A DNA stretch of 44,330 nt from Xenococcaceae cyanobacterium MO_188.B32 (GTDB taxonomy: Bacteria > Cyanobacteriota > Cyanobacteriia > Cyanobacteriales > Xenococcaceae). The stretch spans positions 1-44,330 of the forward strand of contig JASJDJ010000048.1 of assembly GCA_030065635.1 (NCBI GenBank). The letters run 5' to 3'. The stretch's first letter is position 1. Each line of letters opens with the position of its first letter. This document shows, piece by piece, positions 9,460-18,344 of this stretch. The translations under genes and the position numbers were made by a program. The notes under the pieces are model-generated. The model ran no database searches and was not told where the DNA came from. It saw nothing but the letters and a program-made list of their open reading frames with translations.

Positions 9460-9556
9460 TATAGCGCAAGTCCCTGAGGACAAAATAGTTAGTAGTTAGT
9501 AGCAAGTAAATTTATTTTTATGTCTTAACACTAATAGGTAACGCTATAAATCACTA

Positions 9557-9955
9557 TTACGTCTCAACTACTTTGGTCGATAAACCACAAATAGCACCAG
9601 ATTCCGTCTTCCCTAAAATGTATACATCTATTTCAATTTCGCCGACGCGATACACTTTTACATCGGTTAGTTTTTCTTGTAGTAGTTTAACTAAAGTTTG
9701 ATAGCGACGAACTTCTTCTTTTTCTGTTCGATCGTGCCAATCTTGTTCGCGAGTAGCAGATTTAAAAAAACTTTCTAGTGTTATTGTTTCAATAGTTTTA
9801 TCTGAATTTTTATCGCTATTTTGTAGTAGTTTTTCTTCTATTATTGGGTTTTTCTCTTGCCAATATATAATCTCAAATGGGTAATCTGATTCACTTAGCC
9901 ACAATAATCCCTGAGATGCTTGCTGAAGTTGCTGGATAATTTCGCGATCTTCCAT
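9557..9955 (-). CDS. nuiA: Nuclease A inhibitor (NuiA-like)
   Basis: A small acidic protein of 132 residues with no signal peptide. The N-terminal pattern (QLQQASQGLLWLSESDYPFEIIYW) and the following F...T..Q.WHD...K.E..RY..L...L segment match the NuiA family. In Anabaena, NuiA binds NucA tightly and blocks its active site, protecting the cytoplasm from leaked or unexported enzyme. The lack of a signal peptide matches a cytoplasmic immunity role against the exported nuclease encoded convergently at 8671-9459. Compared with the Anabaena protein there is a polar insert around KNSDKTIETIT. It probably has its own promoter between 9956 and 10060. Confidence 0.87.
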   Translation of the reverse strand: MEDREIIQQLQQASQGLLWLSESDYPFEIIYWQEKNPIIEEKLLQNSDKNSDKTIETITLESFFKSATREQDWHDRTEKEEVRRYQTLVKLLQEKLTDVKVYRVGEIEIDVYILGKTESGAICGLSTKVVET

Positions 9956-10067
9956 AGTTTTGATTCAGGCAATTAAATTTAGAATTTTAAACTGTTGATA
10001 TGATACAAATTTCCAAGCTGCCATAAATTTGATATTTTTGGGAAAGCGATACATGGGAGAAATAGTC

Positions 10068-11072
10068 ATGAAAGCAATGGTAATGACGGCAGCAGGAAAT
10101 CCAGATGTGCTACAACTGCAAGATGTTGTCGAACCGAAAATCGAACAGCCCGATCGAATTTTGGTGCAACTAAAAGCAGCAGGAGTTAATCCCATCGATA
10201 CTAAAATTCGTAGTCGCGGTACATTCTATCCCGAACAGATGCCTGCTATTTTAGGTTGTGATGGTGCGGGAATTGTTAAAGCTGTGGGCAGTAAAGTACA
10301 GAAATTCAAGCCAGGAGATGAGGTCTATTTTTGTGCTGGAGGGTTAGGCAAACAGGGAACGGGTAACTATACAGAATTGGCAGTAGTAGCAGAACATTTG
10401 GTCGCACCGAAACCCCAATCTCTTTCCTTTGTAGAGGCATCCGCAGCACCTTTAGTTTTAATTACTGCTTGGGAAGCTTTATTCGATCGAGCTAGACTCG
10501 AAGCAGGACAAAAAGTATTAATTCATGCCGGTGCGGGGGGAGTAGGACACGTTGCTATCCAACTGGCAAAGATTAAAGGTGCAGAAGTTTGCACTACGGT
10601 AGGTTCTCCAGATAAAGCTAGACTCGTTCGTCAGCTTGGCGCAGATGAACCAATTTTATACAAGCAAAAAGATTTTGTGGATGCCGTTCTTAACTGGACA
10701 AACGGAGAAGGAGTAGATTTGGCTTTTGATACCGTTGGGGGTCAAACTTTTTTCGATACTTGCAATGCAGTTAAAGTTTATGGTGATTTAGTAACTCTTC
10801 TCGAACCCAATTACGATCTGGGTAAGTTAAAAGTTGCCCGTAATCGTAATTTACGCCTTAGTTTTGAGTTAATGTTAACGCCTATGCTACAAGGATTAAT
10901 CGAGGCAGAAAAACATCAGGGTGAGATTCTTCAACAGTGTGGTGAATTAATTGATACAGGTAAACTCAAAATCTATCTCAACCAAACCTTTCCCCTCAAA
11001 GATGCAGCAGCAGCCCATCAAGCTATAGAAAAGGGTTCGATGACTGGGAAATTGGCTTTGTCGATCGATTAA
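10068..11072 (+). CDS. Zinc-independent quinone oxidoreductase / alcohol dehydrogenase-like (MDR superfamily)
   Basis: Medium-chain dehydrogenase/reductase of the QOR type. The N-terminal GroES-like domain contains AAGVNPIDTKIRSRG and GCDGAGIVKAVG. The Rossmann fold carries the NADPH loop HAGAGGVGHVAIQLAK around residue 150, and FDTVGG follows later. The catalytic and structural zinc cysteines of true alcohol dehydrogenases are not evident. It would reduce quinones, enones or similar electrophiles with NAD(P)H in the cytoplasm. I chose ATG 10068 (MKAMVMTAAG) because GGGAGAA stands 8-9 bases upstream and homologues start there; an upstream in-frame ATG at 10029 gives 13 unlikely extra residues. 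The natural substrate is unknown. Confidence 0.88.
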   Translation: MKAMVMTAAGNPDVLQLQDVVEPKIEQPDRILVQLKAAGVNPIDTKIRSRGTFYPEQMPAILGCDGAGIVKAVGSKVQKFKPGDEVYFCAGGLGKQGTGNYTELAVVAEHLVAPKPQSLSFVEASAAPLVLITAWEALFDRARLEAGQKVLIHAGAGGVGHVAIQLAKIKGAEVCTTVGSPDKARLVRQLGADEPILYKQKDFVDAVLNWTNGEGVDLAFDTVGGQTFFDTCNAVKVYGDLVTLLEPNYDLGKLKVARNRNLRLSFELMLTPMLQGLIEAEKHQGEILQQCGELIDTGKLKIYLNQTFPLKDAAAAHQAIEKGSMTGKLALSID

Positions 11073-11106
11073 CATTTTTGCCAAGTTCTGATAAATTACT
11101 CATGAT

Positions 11107-11388
11107 TTGTTATTGATAAAAATATTTCAACCTATATGCGGTCATGTTTCTAAAGAAAATAGACTAAATAAAGGACTAACATTTACTTGTGTTGCTTGTA
11201 ACCATACTTTGCACGCGGATTTAGTCGGAGCGAGAAACATAGCATTAAGAACGTTGCTCTTGAGGCAAGACTTTGAGAGTACGGGGCGAATTTCAGCCGT
11301 CCCTGATGTGTCGCACGAGGAAACCAAAGCTAATTACCTTCCGAGGTTTTTAGAATTGCGGTGGAGTGTAGACACAATCCCTAACTGA
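11107..11388 (+). pseudogene. TnpB (IS200/IS605-type) C-terminal remnant
   Basis: The frame encodes the last part of a TnpB RNA-guided nuclease: a zinc-ribbon region (CGHVSKENR...FTCVACNHTLHAD), the RuvC-III motif HADLVGARNIA, and a conserved tail. The first zinc pair is damaged (one Cys where two are expected, PICGHVSK), and everything before it, including RuvC-I and II, is missing. No ATG start exists. The next ~100 bases, up to about 11480, are probably the IS right end (an AGTTG...CAACT palindrome at about 11417-11432). The adjacent MDR and phosphoketolase-like genes are intact, so the remnant sits in the intergenic gap. Confidence 0.8.
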
Positions 11389-11517
11389 GCGCGACCGACA
11401 GGGAGCAAGTTAGGATAGTTGAATACCAACTATAAGAACATACTATCCCACCCAGACCTCGTAAAACTGTAAGATTTATTTAATACTTGCACCTTATACG
11501 ATCGAGGTATCCATTTT

Positions 11518-13722
11518 ATGACTGTTGCTACTAGTACTAATATTCCAGCTTTCTGTCAGGGTATTCAGCATTTTAAAGATAATTTGCCTGGTTTTGAGGA
11601 ATACGGCAAAGAACCAGCAATTAAAACAGGAGAAAAAGCGATCGCGTCTCCTACAGATAAAGCAGCAGTATATCAAACTATGTTGGCTGCGGATGCACTA
11701 CGTTACCTAACTCTGCAAATCACTGCTAGTAAACAGTCGGGGCATCCAGGGGGTTTTGCTAGTATTGCGGATACGATCGCTGCTTTGGTGATGTTGGGTT
11801 ACAAAAATATTATTACCGAAGTAGGACATCATGCTCCTGGATTTTATAGCAAAGTTTTTTTAGATACTTCCCTAGAAAAAATGGGGATTAAAACCGTGCA
11901 AGATCTGCGCGATCGCTTTCGGGAAATGCATGGGCTTCTGGGACACTTATCGGGACAAATTCCCGGACTACTCAACCCCGCAGGACCTTTAGGACAAGGA
12001 CAACATTTTGCCATGGCAGGGGCTAAACTCCATCCTGGGGTGCTATTTCCCGTAACTATTGGCGATGGTGGTTTAGGCGAACCCTACATCATGAGTAGCT
12101 TTGGTCATTTTAATACAGCCTATCCTGAGGTTACTAATTTCTTACCGATCTTAGTTTGGAATGGCTATTCTCAAGAACACCACAGTATGGTATCTACCAA
12201 ACCCAATGAAGAGATGATCGAATATTGGGAGGGCAATGGTTTTAAAGAAATTATTCTGGTTAATGCCAAAGACTACGACGATAGCGGGCAAACTGGTGAG
12301 TATGTCGATAGTACCTTGTTTTCCTTCGACAAACGGATGGAATTTACTCAAGCGGTACTAGAAGCAACAGATAAAGCAGCTAAATCCGCATTGGGTGGTA
12401 AGTTAACAGTCCTAATTATCAAGCAACTTAAAGGTGCGGGAGTTCACAAAAAAGGAGCAAAAGCTCACAATCTATATCCAGGAGATACGGTAGATAAAGA
12501 TTATATCGTTAGTGCCTTAAAAGAAAGAGCGTTAACACCCCAAGCTTGGGAACTGGTACGGACTAACTGCACGAGAGCAAATGGCGGTGCTTCAGTAGAT
12601 ACTGTAGTAACAGAACAAGAACTACCTCTACCAGACTTAGGAGAATTACCTTTAGAAGAATTTCCCCTCGACGAAGAGAAAAAAGTAGCCACTACAGCCA
12701 TGGGCGCGATCGCAGCTTATGTAGGAAAACAAGACCCTAATTTTGTAGTTACTAATGCGGATGGGAATGCAGCATCGGGGATTAATAATATTAACGTCGC
12801 CCTAAAAATTATTCACCCTACCGTTGATGAAACCTACTTCCAGCAACCCCAAGGACAAGTATACGAACCTCTCAGCGAAGATGCTTGTGCGGGTTTAGCT
12901 GCGGGACTGGCTTTGTTTGGTGCCCGCACTCTTTGGTGTTCTTATGAATCTTTTGCGATTAATGGTCTACCCATTTGGCAAACAGTTACCCAAGCTATGG
13001 CAGAATTACGCCGTTCAACTCCTTCTACTGTAACTCTTTTTACCGCAGGGGCATTAGAACAAGGGCGCAATGGCTGGACTCACCAACGTCCCGAAATTGA
13101 AAATTACTTTGCAGCCATGATGCGAAATGGCAATGTTTTCCCCTTATTCCCTTGCGATGCTAATAGTATTCAAGTTTGTTATGAATGGGCATTGAGTACC
13201 AAAAATAAAGGGATTACTATTACTGCTAGTAAGTCTCCTTTACCAATTAGAACTACTTTGGCCCAAACTCGCCAAGGATTAGCTAAAGGCGCGGTAGTTT
13301 TACAAGAAATCTCAGGAGACAAGCAAGTTATTTTTGCTGTTATTGGTGACATGACTTTAATTCCGGTCTATGAAGCAGCAGAAGAACTAAAATCTCATGG
13401 AATTGGCTCTAAAATTGTTTCTGTAATTAACCCTCGTCGTTTATATCGTCCTTCTGACGTTGCCTGGGAAACTTGTAGCGAAAAAGATGGTGGTTTCCTT
13501 AGCGATGCAGAATTTACCAATATTTTTGGTGGTGATGCTTTACTCGGTGTCACTGGCGGTGCGAGTGCTATGTTAGAACCTGTTATGCTACGCAGTAATA
13601 GCAAGCGCGATGTCTTTGCTTGGAAACGGGGTGAAACTGCCAGTAGTGCCGGTCAAATTATGGCGTTTAACGGTTTAAATGCAGGAAACTTTGTTAAACG
13701 AGCGATCGAGTTATTAGAGTAG
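11518..13722 (+). CDS. Phosphoketolase/transketolase-related ThDP-dependent enzyme
   Basis: A 734-residue thiamine-diphosphate enzyme. The N-terminal half has the transketolase-like SGHPGGFASIADT segment, and the GDG...WN metal/ThDP-binding motif (GDGGLGEPY with an Asn about 33 residues later, then GYSQEHHS). The C-terminal half has DACAGLAAGLALFG, the activating-Glu region CSYESFAI, and NGWTHQRPEI, which corresponds to the phosphoketolase HNGFSHQ motif. It is shorter than classical Xfp phosphoketolases (about 790-820) and longer than transketolases (about 670), so it belongs to a divergent cyanobacterial branch. It probably acts on sugar phosphates in the Calvin/pentose phosphate network. 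Whether it makes acetyl-phosphate is not decided by the motifs. The start ATG 11518 follows an 'atcgaggta' leader. Confidence 0.75.
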   Translation: MTVATSTNIPAFCQGIQHFKDNLPGFEEYGKEPAIKTGEKAIASPTDKAAVYQTMLAADALRYLTLQITASKQSGHPGGFASIADTIAALVMLGYKNIITEVGHHAPGFYSKVFLDTSLEKMGIKTVQDLRDRFREMHGLLGHLSGQIPGLLNPAGPLGQGQHFAMAGAKLHPGVLFPVTIGDGGLGEPYIMSSFGHFNTAYPEVTNFLPILVWNGYSQEHHSMVSTKPNEEMIEYWEGNGFKEIILVNAKDYDDSGQTGEYVDSTLFSFDKRMEFTQAVLEATDKAAKSALGGKLTVLIIKQLKGAGVHKKGAKAHNLYPGDTVDKDYIVSALKERALTPQAWELVRTNCTRANGGASVDTVVTEQELPLPDLGELPLEEFPLDEEKKVATTAMGAIAAYVGKQDPNFVVTNADGNAASGINNINVALKIIHPTVDETYFQQPQGQVYEPLSEDACAGLAAGLALFGARTLWCSYESFAINGLPIWQTVTQAMAELRRSTPSTVTLFTAGALEQGRNGWTHQRPEIENYFAAMMRNGNVFPLFPCDANSIQVCYEWALSTKNKGITITASKSPLPIRTTLAQTRQGLAKGAVVLQEISGDKQVIFAVIGDMTLIPVYEAAEELKSHGIGSKIVSVINPRRLYRPSDVAWETCSEKDGGFLSDAEFTNIFGGDALLGVTGGASAMLEPVMLRSNSKRDVFAWKRGETASSAGQIMAFNGLNAGNFVKRAIELLE

Positions 13723-13876
13723 GATAGTTATTCTCCCTCTTCTCTAATGAAATCCGAACTCCGAGAGTGATAAATAATAAGTAATAAGTAATAGGTAATG
13801 GGTAATAAGGAATAAACTCCTTACTTTTTACTCACTACTTAATTACGAGTTACTCGTGAATGTTTACTAGTCACTG

Positions 13877-14617
13877 TTAAAGCGGTTTCTGATTGGGTAC
13901 GCCGACTGGACGAGGAAATTTGGGTGGGGTGGATGAATATTTACGAAGATAGATGCAATGACGAATGCTATCACTAATGGGCGTGTGTAGTGTTTCGATC
14001 GATTCGATTTTACTACCTAATTGCTCGGCAACAAATTCTAAATGAGAAGTATCTTCTTGACTCCAATGTCCCCGATAGAGAATAACCAACCCACCCTTTT
14101 TAACCAAAGGTACGGCATATTCAGCACATACCGAAGCTTTGCCTACAGCCCGAATTAAGGCTAAATCGTAACTTTTTCGGTGACTATCTGTTTGTCCGAT
14201 CGCTTCTGCTCTACCCACTAAAGTTTTAACATTATGAATAGACAACTGAGTTAATAAATTATCTAAAAAAGCAATTTTCTTGTGAGTAGAGTCTAGCAGA
14301 GTAATTTTCCAATGGGGAAAAGCGATCGCTATAGGTAAACCAGGAAAGCCTCCCCCCGTGCCGATATCAATTACTCGAATAGATTTTTTAGTCTCGATTT
14401 CTGTCAACCCAATTATTCCTGTTAAAGAATCCCATAAGTGTTTTTCCCAAAAGTCTATAGGAGAAGTAATGCGGGTCAAATTTAGTTGAAGATTTCCTAG
14501 TAAAATTTGCTGATAAAGCTCCTGAAACTGCTGCTGTTGCCAATCTTTGGGTTGCCATGATAAAGTTTTTTCCCATATTTCTGTCATTAATGGCAGCTTA
14601 TCGTCAATATCATTCAT
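13877..14617 (-). CDS. rsmG: 16S rRNA (guanine-527-N7)-methyltransferase RsmG
   Basis: SAM-dependent methyltransferase that modifies G527 of 16S rRNA (formerly GidB). The SAM-binding motif VIDIGTGGGFPGLPIA is clear near residue 80, preceded by the family segment NLQLNLTRITSPIDFWEKHLWDSL. LLDSTHKKIAFLDNL and the LIRAVGKA block follow. At 246 residues it is of normal length. Two in-frame ATGs (14617, and 14587 beginning MTEIWEK) are possible starts. An ABC ATPase gene lies 83 bases upstream on the same strand, so they may be co-transcribed. Confidence 0.95.
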   Translation of the reverse strand: MNDIDDKLPLMTEIWEKTLSWQPKDWQQQQFQELYQQILLGNLQLNLTRITSPIDFWEKHLWDSLTGIIGLTEIETKKSIRVIDIGTGGGFPGLPIAIAFPHWKITLLDSTHKKIAFLDNLLTQLSIHNVKTLVGRAEAIGQTDSHRKSYDLALIRAVGKASVCAEYAVPLVKKGGLVILYRGHWSQEDTSHLEFVAEQLGSKIESIETLHTPISDSIRHCIYLRKYSSTPPKFPRPVGVPNQKPL

Positions 14618-14700
14618 TTTCCACTATTAACCCCAAGTAAATTGCCATTTACTCCTCGCTACTTATTATTTGCTACTCCCTACCAACTACTAACCACTAA

Positions 14701-15348
14701 CTACTCCCTCTTAGTTGTCATTTCTATTGACTTCAATTCACCACGATTTATTGTCCAACAGCGATCGGCAATTCGTCTTAATTCTTGAGGTTCGTGGGTA
14801 ACGATAAGTAAAGTCCAATGTTCTTTTAACTTACTTAACAATTTAGTTAACTGACGACGCATTGACCAATCTAATCCTGCTGTGGGTTCATCTAACATCA
14901 AGAGATTCGGTTGACGAATTAATTGTACCGCTAAAGCCAAACGGCGTTGTTGACCCCCACTAAGAGCATGAGGAGGTGTATTTAAGGAAATATGGTCTAA
15001 ACTTACTTCACTTAAGGCTTCTTGTATTCTTTGTGAACCTATTTCCGGATGACCTAGACGTAATTCTTCAAGGACTGTACCGCCACAGAAATGACGCTCG
15101 GGAAACTGAAAAACAAGTCCTCCTAGCTGCTGAAGATATAACGAAGAAAGTTCTCGATCGCGCCAGAAAATTTTTCCTGCTGTTTGTTCGGCCAGTCCTG
15201 CTAAAATCTCCAAGAGGGTTGTTTTGCCCGATCCACTAGGACCAATAATTAAGCCTAATTCGTGGGGAGCTAATTCTAAATTAATTCTTTTAAGAATAGG
15301 AGTAGGTGTAGCGGGAGGATGATAACTAAGATTTTTAAGAGAAAGCAT
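14701..15348 (-). CDS. ABC transporter ATP-binding protein (CbiO/EcfA-like, stand-alone)
   Basis: A single ABC ATPase domain of 215 residues: Walker A GPSGSGKTT, Q-loop (VFQFPERHFCGGTV), signature LSGGQQRR, Walker B LLMLDEPTAG and the switch His in IVTHEP. The Q-loop sequence FQFPERHFCG is typical of CbiO/EcfA-type ATPases of energy-coupling factor importers. No permease or substrate-binding gene is adjacent, so its transmembrane partner must be encoded elsewhere. It lies upstream of rsmG on the same strand. The substrate is unknown. Confidence 0.9.
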   Translation of the reverse strand: MLSLKNLSYHPPATPTPILKRINLELAPHELGLIIGPSGSGKTTLLEILAGLAEQTAGKIFWRDRELSSLYLQQLGGLVFQFPERHFCGGTVLEELRLGHPEIGSQRIQEALSEVSLDHISLNTPPHALSGGQQRRLALAVQLIRQPNLLMLDEPTAGLDWSMRRQLTKLLSKLKEHWTLLIVTHEPQELRRIADRCWTINRGELKSIEMTTKRE

Positions 15349-15615
15349 AAATTAATTAGAGCGATCGATTAAACTAATAAGGTATTTGTCAGACATTAGA
15401 CTTCTTGCATGAATCATAAACTCGATTGTTTTAGCTATCAGCTTTTAGCTTAGACTAATCGAGCGGTGATTTACTCGTCCAACCCATAAAAATTTACTTA
15501 GGCAAAAGATCTATTAAAATTAGATAAATAATAGCAAATATCTTAAATATGATTGCTCGGGAACTAGCTAATTAAATATTACGTCAAACTCTTGAAAATA
15601 CTTTATCAAGCGAGT
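15349..15615. other. Intergenic region between divergent genes, with an IS-end-like motif
   Basis: About 267 bases without a gene between the ABC ATPase (minus) and the TPR gene (plus). It must contain both promoters; I cannot assign them with confidence. The motif ATTAGACTTCTTGCAT at about 15395-15410 recurs as TTAGACTTCTTGCAT at about 42661-42675. I take this to be a terminal fragment of a mobile element. Confidence 0.4.
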
Positions 15616-16545
15616 ATGTCTAAAATATCTAAATTAACTTTTTTAAAACCGATTTTACTTATTATATCTCTTACTTTTATTCCCGTTTTTGGTATTAGTA
15701 ATAGTCCTGTTTTAGCTAAAGATCCTTTTAGAACTAAACAATCTCGTGATATAGGAAAATATACAGAAACTGCTTTTGAAACTCTTTTTTTTGAAGGGGA
15801 TTATAAGACAGTTAATAAGTATCTTAGTTTAGCAGAATCTGAAGAAGCCGACGAACCTCTTGCCCACGCAATTAAAGCTTCTCTAGCCTATACAGAAGAA
15901 GACTGGGATACTTTAAAAACTTATGCCCTCAAAACTCTAACAACTGCCCAAAAATTACAGCCTCAAGACCCGGTAAGGGGCAATCTTTATTTAGCTGTCG
16001 GTCATTTTTTAGATGGGACATATATCTATCAAAAAGAAGGGCCAATTGGAGCAATTCAAAAATTACAATTAGTATTTAAATATCTTGATGCAGCAGAAGA
16101 TAGCGATCCTAACGATCCCGAATTAAATTTAATTAAAGGATATATGGATTTATTACTGGCTGTAAATCTACCTTTCTCTAGTCCAGAACAAGCGATCGAG
16201 CGTTTTCAAACCTATGCTGCACCTAACTATTTAGTCGAAAGAGGTTTAGCTGTTGCTTATCGAGATTTAAAACAATACGATAAAGCTCTACAATTTGCTA
16301 ATAAAGCTTTAGAAATTGCTCCCGATAATCCAGAACATATTTATCTTAAAGGTCAAATTGTTAGGCAAATGGGTAAAAAGAAAAATAGTATTCCCCTCTT
16401 AGAAGAAGCTTTAGATCATTTCAGTCAAGCTGCTAGTAAATCTGCACAGTTACCTAGATTCGTTACTAAGCCTCTAGAAAGAGAAATACGTCAAACTAAA
16501 GAAAAAATAGACGAGATTAAAGCTGAATCTGCTTCTAGTCTTTAA
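15616..16545 (+). CDS. Exported TPR protein of the Sll0314/Alr1548 type
   Basis: About 309 residues with an N-terminal signal sequence (basic MSKISK, hydrophobic PILLIISLTFIPVFG, then VLAKDPF at a probable cleavage site), followed by helical TPR-like repeats. The clearest is AYRDLKQYDKALQFANKALEIAPDNPEHIYLKGQI near residues 215-250. The overall layout matches the cyanobacterial Sll0314/Alr1548 family of exported TPR proteins, whose function is not established. I prefer ATG 15616 over the upstream TTG at 15592 because the signal peptide then begins with its positive charges. The hairpin at 16576-16621 probably ends its transcript. Confidence 0.8.
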   Translation: MSKISKLTFLKPILLIISLTFIPVFGISNSPVLAKDPFRTKQSRDIGKYTETAFETLFFEGDYKTVNKYLSLAESEEADEPLAHAIKASLAYTEEDWDTLKTYALKTLTTAQKLQPQDPVRGNLYLAVGHFLDGTYIYQKEGPIGAIQKLQLVFKYLDAAEDSDPNDPELNLIKGYMDLLLAVNLPFSSPEQAIERFQTYAAPNYLVERGLAVAYRDLKQYDKALQFANKALEIAPDNPEHIYLKGQIVRQMGKKKNSIPLLEEALDHFSQAASKSAQLPRFVTKPLEREIRQTKEKIDEIKAESASSL

Positions 16546-16575
16546 ATTACTCTTAATTATGAATTAAATATTAAG

Positions 16576-16621
16576 TGCCTAACTTGAGTTACAATACGAA
16601 CGCTTGAGAGTTAGGCATTTT
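16576..16621 (+). terminator. Hairpin plus T-run between the TPR gene and aroC
   Basis: TGCCTAACT pairs perfectly with AGTTAGGCA and a run of T follows, 5 bases before the aroC ATG. The 24-base loop contains a TACAAT box that could be the aroC -10. The structure may therefore both end the upstream transcript and overlap the aroC promoter or leader. Confidence 0.55.
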
Positions 16622-16625
16622 CATT

Positions 16626-17714
16626 ATGGGCAATACATTTGGACATCTATTTCGGATTACGACTTTTGGTGAGTCTCATGGTGGAGGCGTAGGAGTTGTT
16701 ATCGATGGTTGTCCCCCTCAACTAGAAATATCAGCAGCCGAAATACAAGTAGACTTAGACCGCAGACGACCCGGACAGAGTAAAATTACTACACCAAGGA
16801 AAGAAAGTGATACCTGTGAAATCATTTCAGGAGTCTTTGAAGGTAGAACTACAGGAACTCCTATTGCTATTTTGGTTCGTAATAAAGATGCCCGTTCTCA
16901 GGACTATAATGAAATGGCGGTAAAATATCGCCCTTCCCATGCTGATGCTACCTATGATGCCAAGTATGGCTTTCGTAATTGGCAAGGCGGAGGACGTTCT
17001 TCTGCTAGAGAAACTATTGGTAGGGTAGCTGCGGGCGCGATCGCCAAAAAAATTCTTCAGCAAGTAGCAGGGGTAGAAATCGTTGCTTACGTTAAACGCA
17101 TCAAAGATTTAGAAGCAGTAATAGATAGTAATACGGTAACTCTAGAACAAGTAGAAAGTAATATTGTTCGCTGTCCCGATGGTGAATGCGCCCGAGAAAT
17201 GATCGAGTTAATCGATCGCGCCAGAAGGGATAAAGACTCTCTTGGTGGTGTTGTCGAATGTGTAGCCCGTAATGTGCCCAAAGGCTTGGGTGAACCAGTA
17301 TTTGATAAACTCGAAGCAGATTTAGCTAAAGGGATAATGTCTCTTCCCGCAACTAAAGGCTTTGAAATTGGTTCTGGTTTTGCAGGTACGACTATGACAG
17401 GTAGCCAACACAACGACGAATTTTATCTAGATGAAGCAGGCAAAACTCGCACCGTAACTAATCGTTCTGGAGGAATACAAGGTGGTATTTCCAATGGTGA
17501 AAATATTATCATCCGTGCTGCTTTTAAACCAACCGCCACTATTGGGAAGGAACAACGTACGGTAACTAAAACAGGAGAAGAAACAGTTTTAGCTGCTAAA
17601 GGTAGACACGATCCTTGTGTTTTACCCAGAGCAGTACCAATGGTGGAAGCAATGGTGGCTTTAACTCTATGTGACCATCTGATGCGGAATCATGGTCAAT
17701 GTAAGCTTTTGTAG
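16626..17714 (+). CDS. aroC: Chorismate synthase
   Basis: Catalyses the last shikimate-pathway step, converting EPSP to chorismate, the precursor of aromatic amino acids and (in cyanobacteria) of quinones. Signature regions are present: [22 protein letters not shown] at the start, the [14 protein letters not shown] segment, [33 protein letters not shown] and the FMN-binding [14 protein letters not shown]. The length of 362 residues is normal. It has no Shine-Dalgarno sequence that I can see; a hairpin/T-run stands immediately before the ATG. Downstream, after only 9 bases, begins the 256-bp inverted-repeat element. Confidence 0.97.
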   Translation: MGNTFGHLFRITTFGESHGGGVGVVIDGCPPQLEISAAEIQVDLDRRRPGQSKITTPRKESDTCEIISGVFEGRTTGTPIAILVRNKDARSQDYNEMAVKYRPSHADATYDAKYGFRNWQGGGRSSARETIGRVAAGAIAKKILQQVAGVEIVAYVKRIKDLEAVIDSNTVTLEQVESNIVRCPDGECAREMIELIDRARRDKDSLGGVVECVARNVPKGLGEPVFDKLEADLAKGIMSLPATKGFEIGSGFAGTTMTGSQHNDEFYLDEAGKTRTVTNRSGGIQGGISNGENIIIRAAFKPTATIGKEQRTVTKTGEETVLAAKGRHDPCVLPRAVPMVEAMVALTLCDHLMRNHGQCKLL

Positions 17715-17723
17715 ATTGAGCCA

Positions 17724-17979
17724 CAGATAGATCAGAAATTGGGGTCTGATAGACAGAATAGGGAGAAAAAGCATACACTGCACAGCAATCAGGAAATGAG
17801 GAGTGTAGGGGATGCCCGAGGAACGTCAGAACCAAAACCGAACTGCTTCTTAGCGGAATCCTTTGGAGCCAAGTTGCACGGTCTTCCTTGGATGGAAGCT
17901 CTCAATCTTTGTACCGTCGGGACTTTAGCTCAACTTGTCCCCTCCTTCAATTCCTAGACCCCAATTTCTGATCTATCTG
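17724..17979. mobile_element. 256-bp element bounded by 23-bp perfect inverted repeats (MITE-like or structured RNA)
   Basis: Positions 17724-17746 and 17957-17979 are exact reverse complements (23 of 23), beginning CAGATAGATCAGAAATTGG. The interior has no convincing coding sequence: an open frame of 72 codons exists but has an unlikely composition and no start signal. I see no clear target-site duplication around the repeats. It starts 10 bases after aroC. It may be a miniature element mobilised by a DDE transposase, a solo IS remnant, or a gene for a structured RNA closed by a long terminal stem. Confidence 0.55.
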
Positions 17980-18009
17980 GTGATAAAGGCTAGTTGGTTA
18001 TTTTTATTT

Positions 18010-18109
18010 GGGGACAATTTGGGGACTAGCTTTACGGGAAATACATCAAGATGAAAATTTATTGTAAAGTCCTTGCATACAGGTGTAATTTTGGGGACAA
18101 TTTGGGGAC
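18010..18109 (+). repeat. Two copies of GGGGACAATTTGGGGAC near the tRNA scar
   Basis: The 17-base sequence occurs identically at 18010-18026 and 18093-18109, and each copy is itself built from a repeated GGGGAC. The spacing is 83 bases. They lie between the inverted-repeat element and the tRNA-Pro fragment and could be integrase arm-type sites or other recombination remnants. No integrase gene is present in the window. Confidence 0.5.
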
Positions 18110-18194
18110 AACTAGTAAATCCCAATTTGTTTTTACCTAGTTAGCGCAGTTAATTAGCACCGCTTTTGGGTGGTGGAAAAGGGTTTTAATAGAA

Positions 18195-18241
18195 TCGGAG
18201 CGGCGGGATTTGAACCCACGACCCCCACTACCCCAAAGTGA
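18195..18241 (-). pseudogene. 3' half of a tRNA-Pro(GGG) gene, a probable attachment-site scar
   Basis: Read on the minus strand this gives an anticodon stem-loop (TCACT-TTGGGGT-AGTGG, anticodon GGG), variable loop, T arm (GTGGG-TTCAAAT-CCCGC) and the 3' acceptor strand CGCTCCG with discriminator A. The D arm and 5' acceptor strand are missing: upstream sequence (18242 on) does not pair with the acceptor. Integrative elements commonly insert in the 3' part of tRNA genes and leave such a copy at the far end, so this is probably an attL/attR remnant. It cannot make a functional tRNA. Confidence 0.8.
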
Positions 18242-18344
18242 GCAAATAATTCTTGAATAGCTCTCTACAATTAGTTTTTAGTTGTTATCAATAACTTTAT
18301 CTACCAATTTTCTACCAATTTTTGTTTAATTAAAATATGTAAAA

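Noticed and set aside
17739-17957. 72-codon open frame inside the 256-bp inverted-repeat element
   Set aside because: It lies almost wholly between the inverted repeats, has no ribosome binding site and no recognisable domain, and its ends coincide with the repeats rather than with gene signals.
18195-18241. A complete tRNA-Pro gene
   Set aside because: The D arm and 5' acceptor strand are absent; only the portion from the anticodon stem to the 3' end is present.
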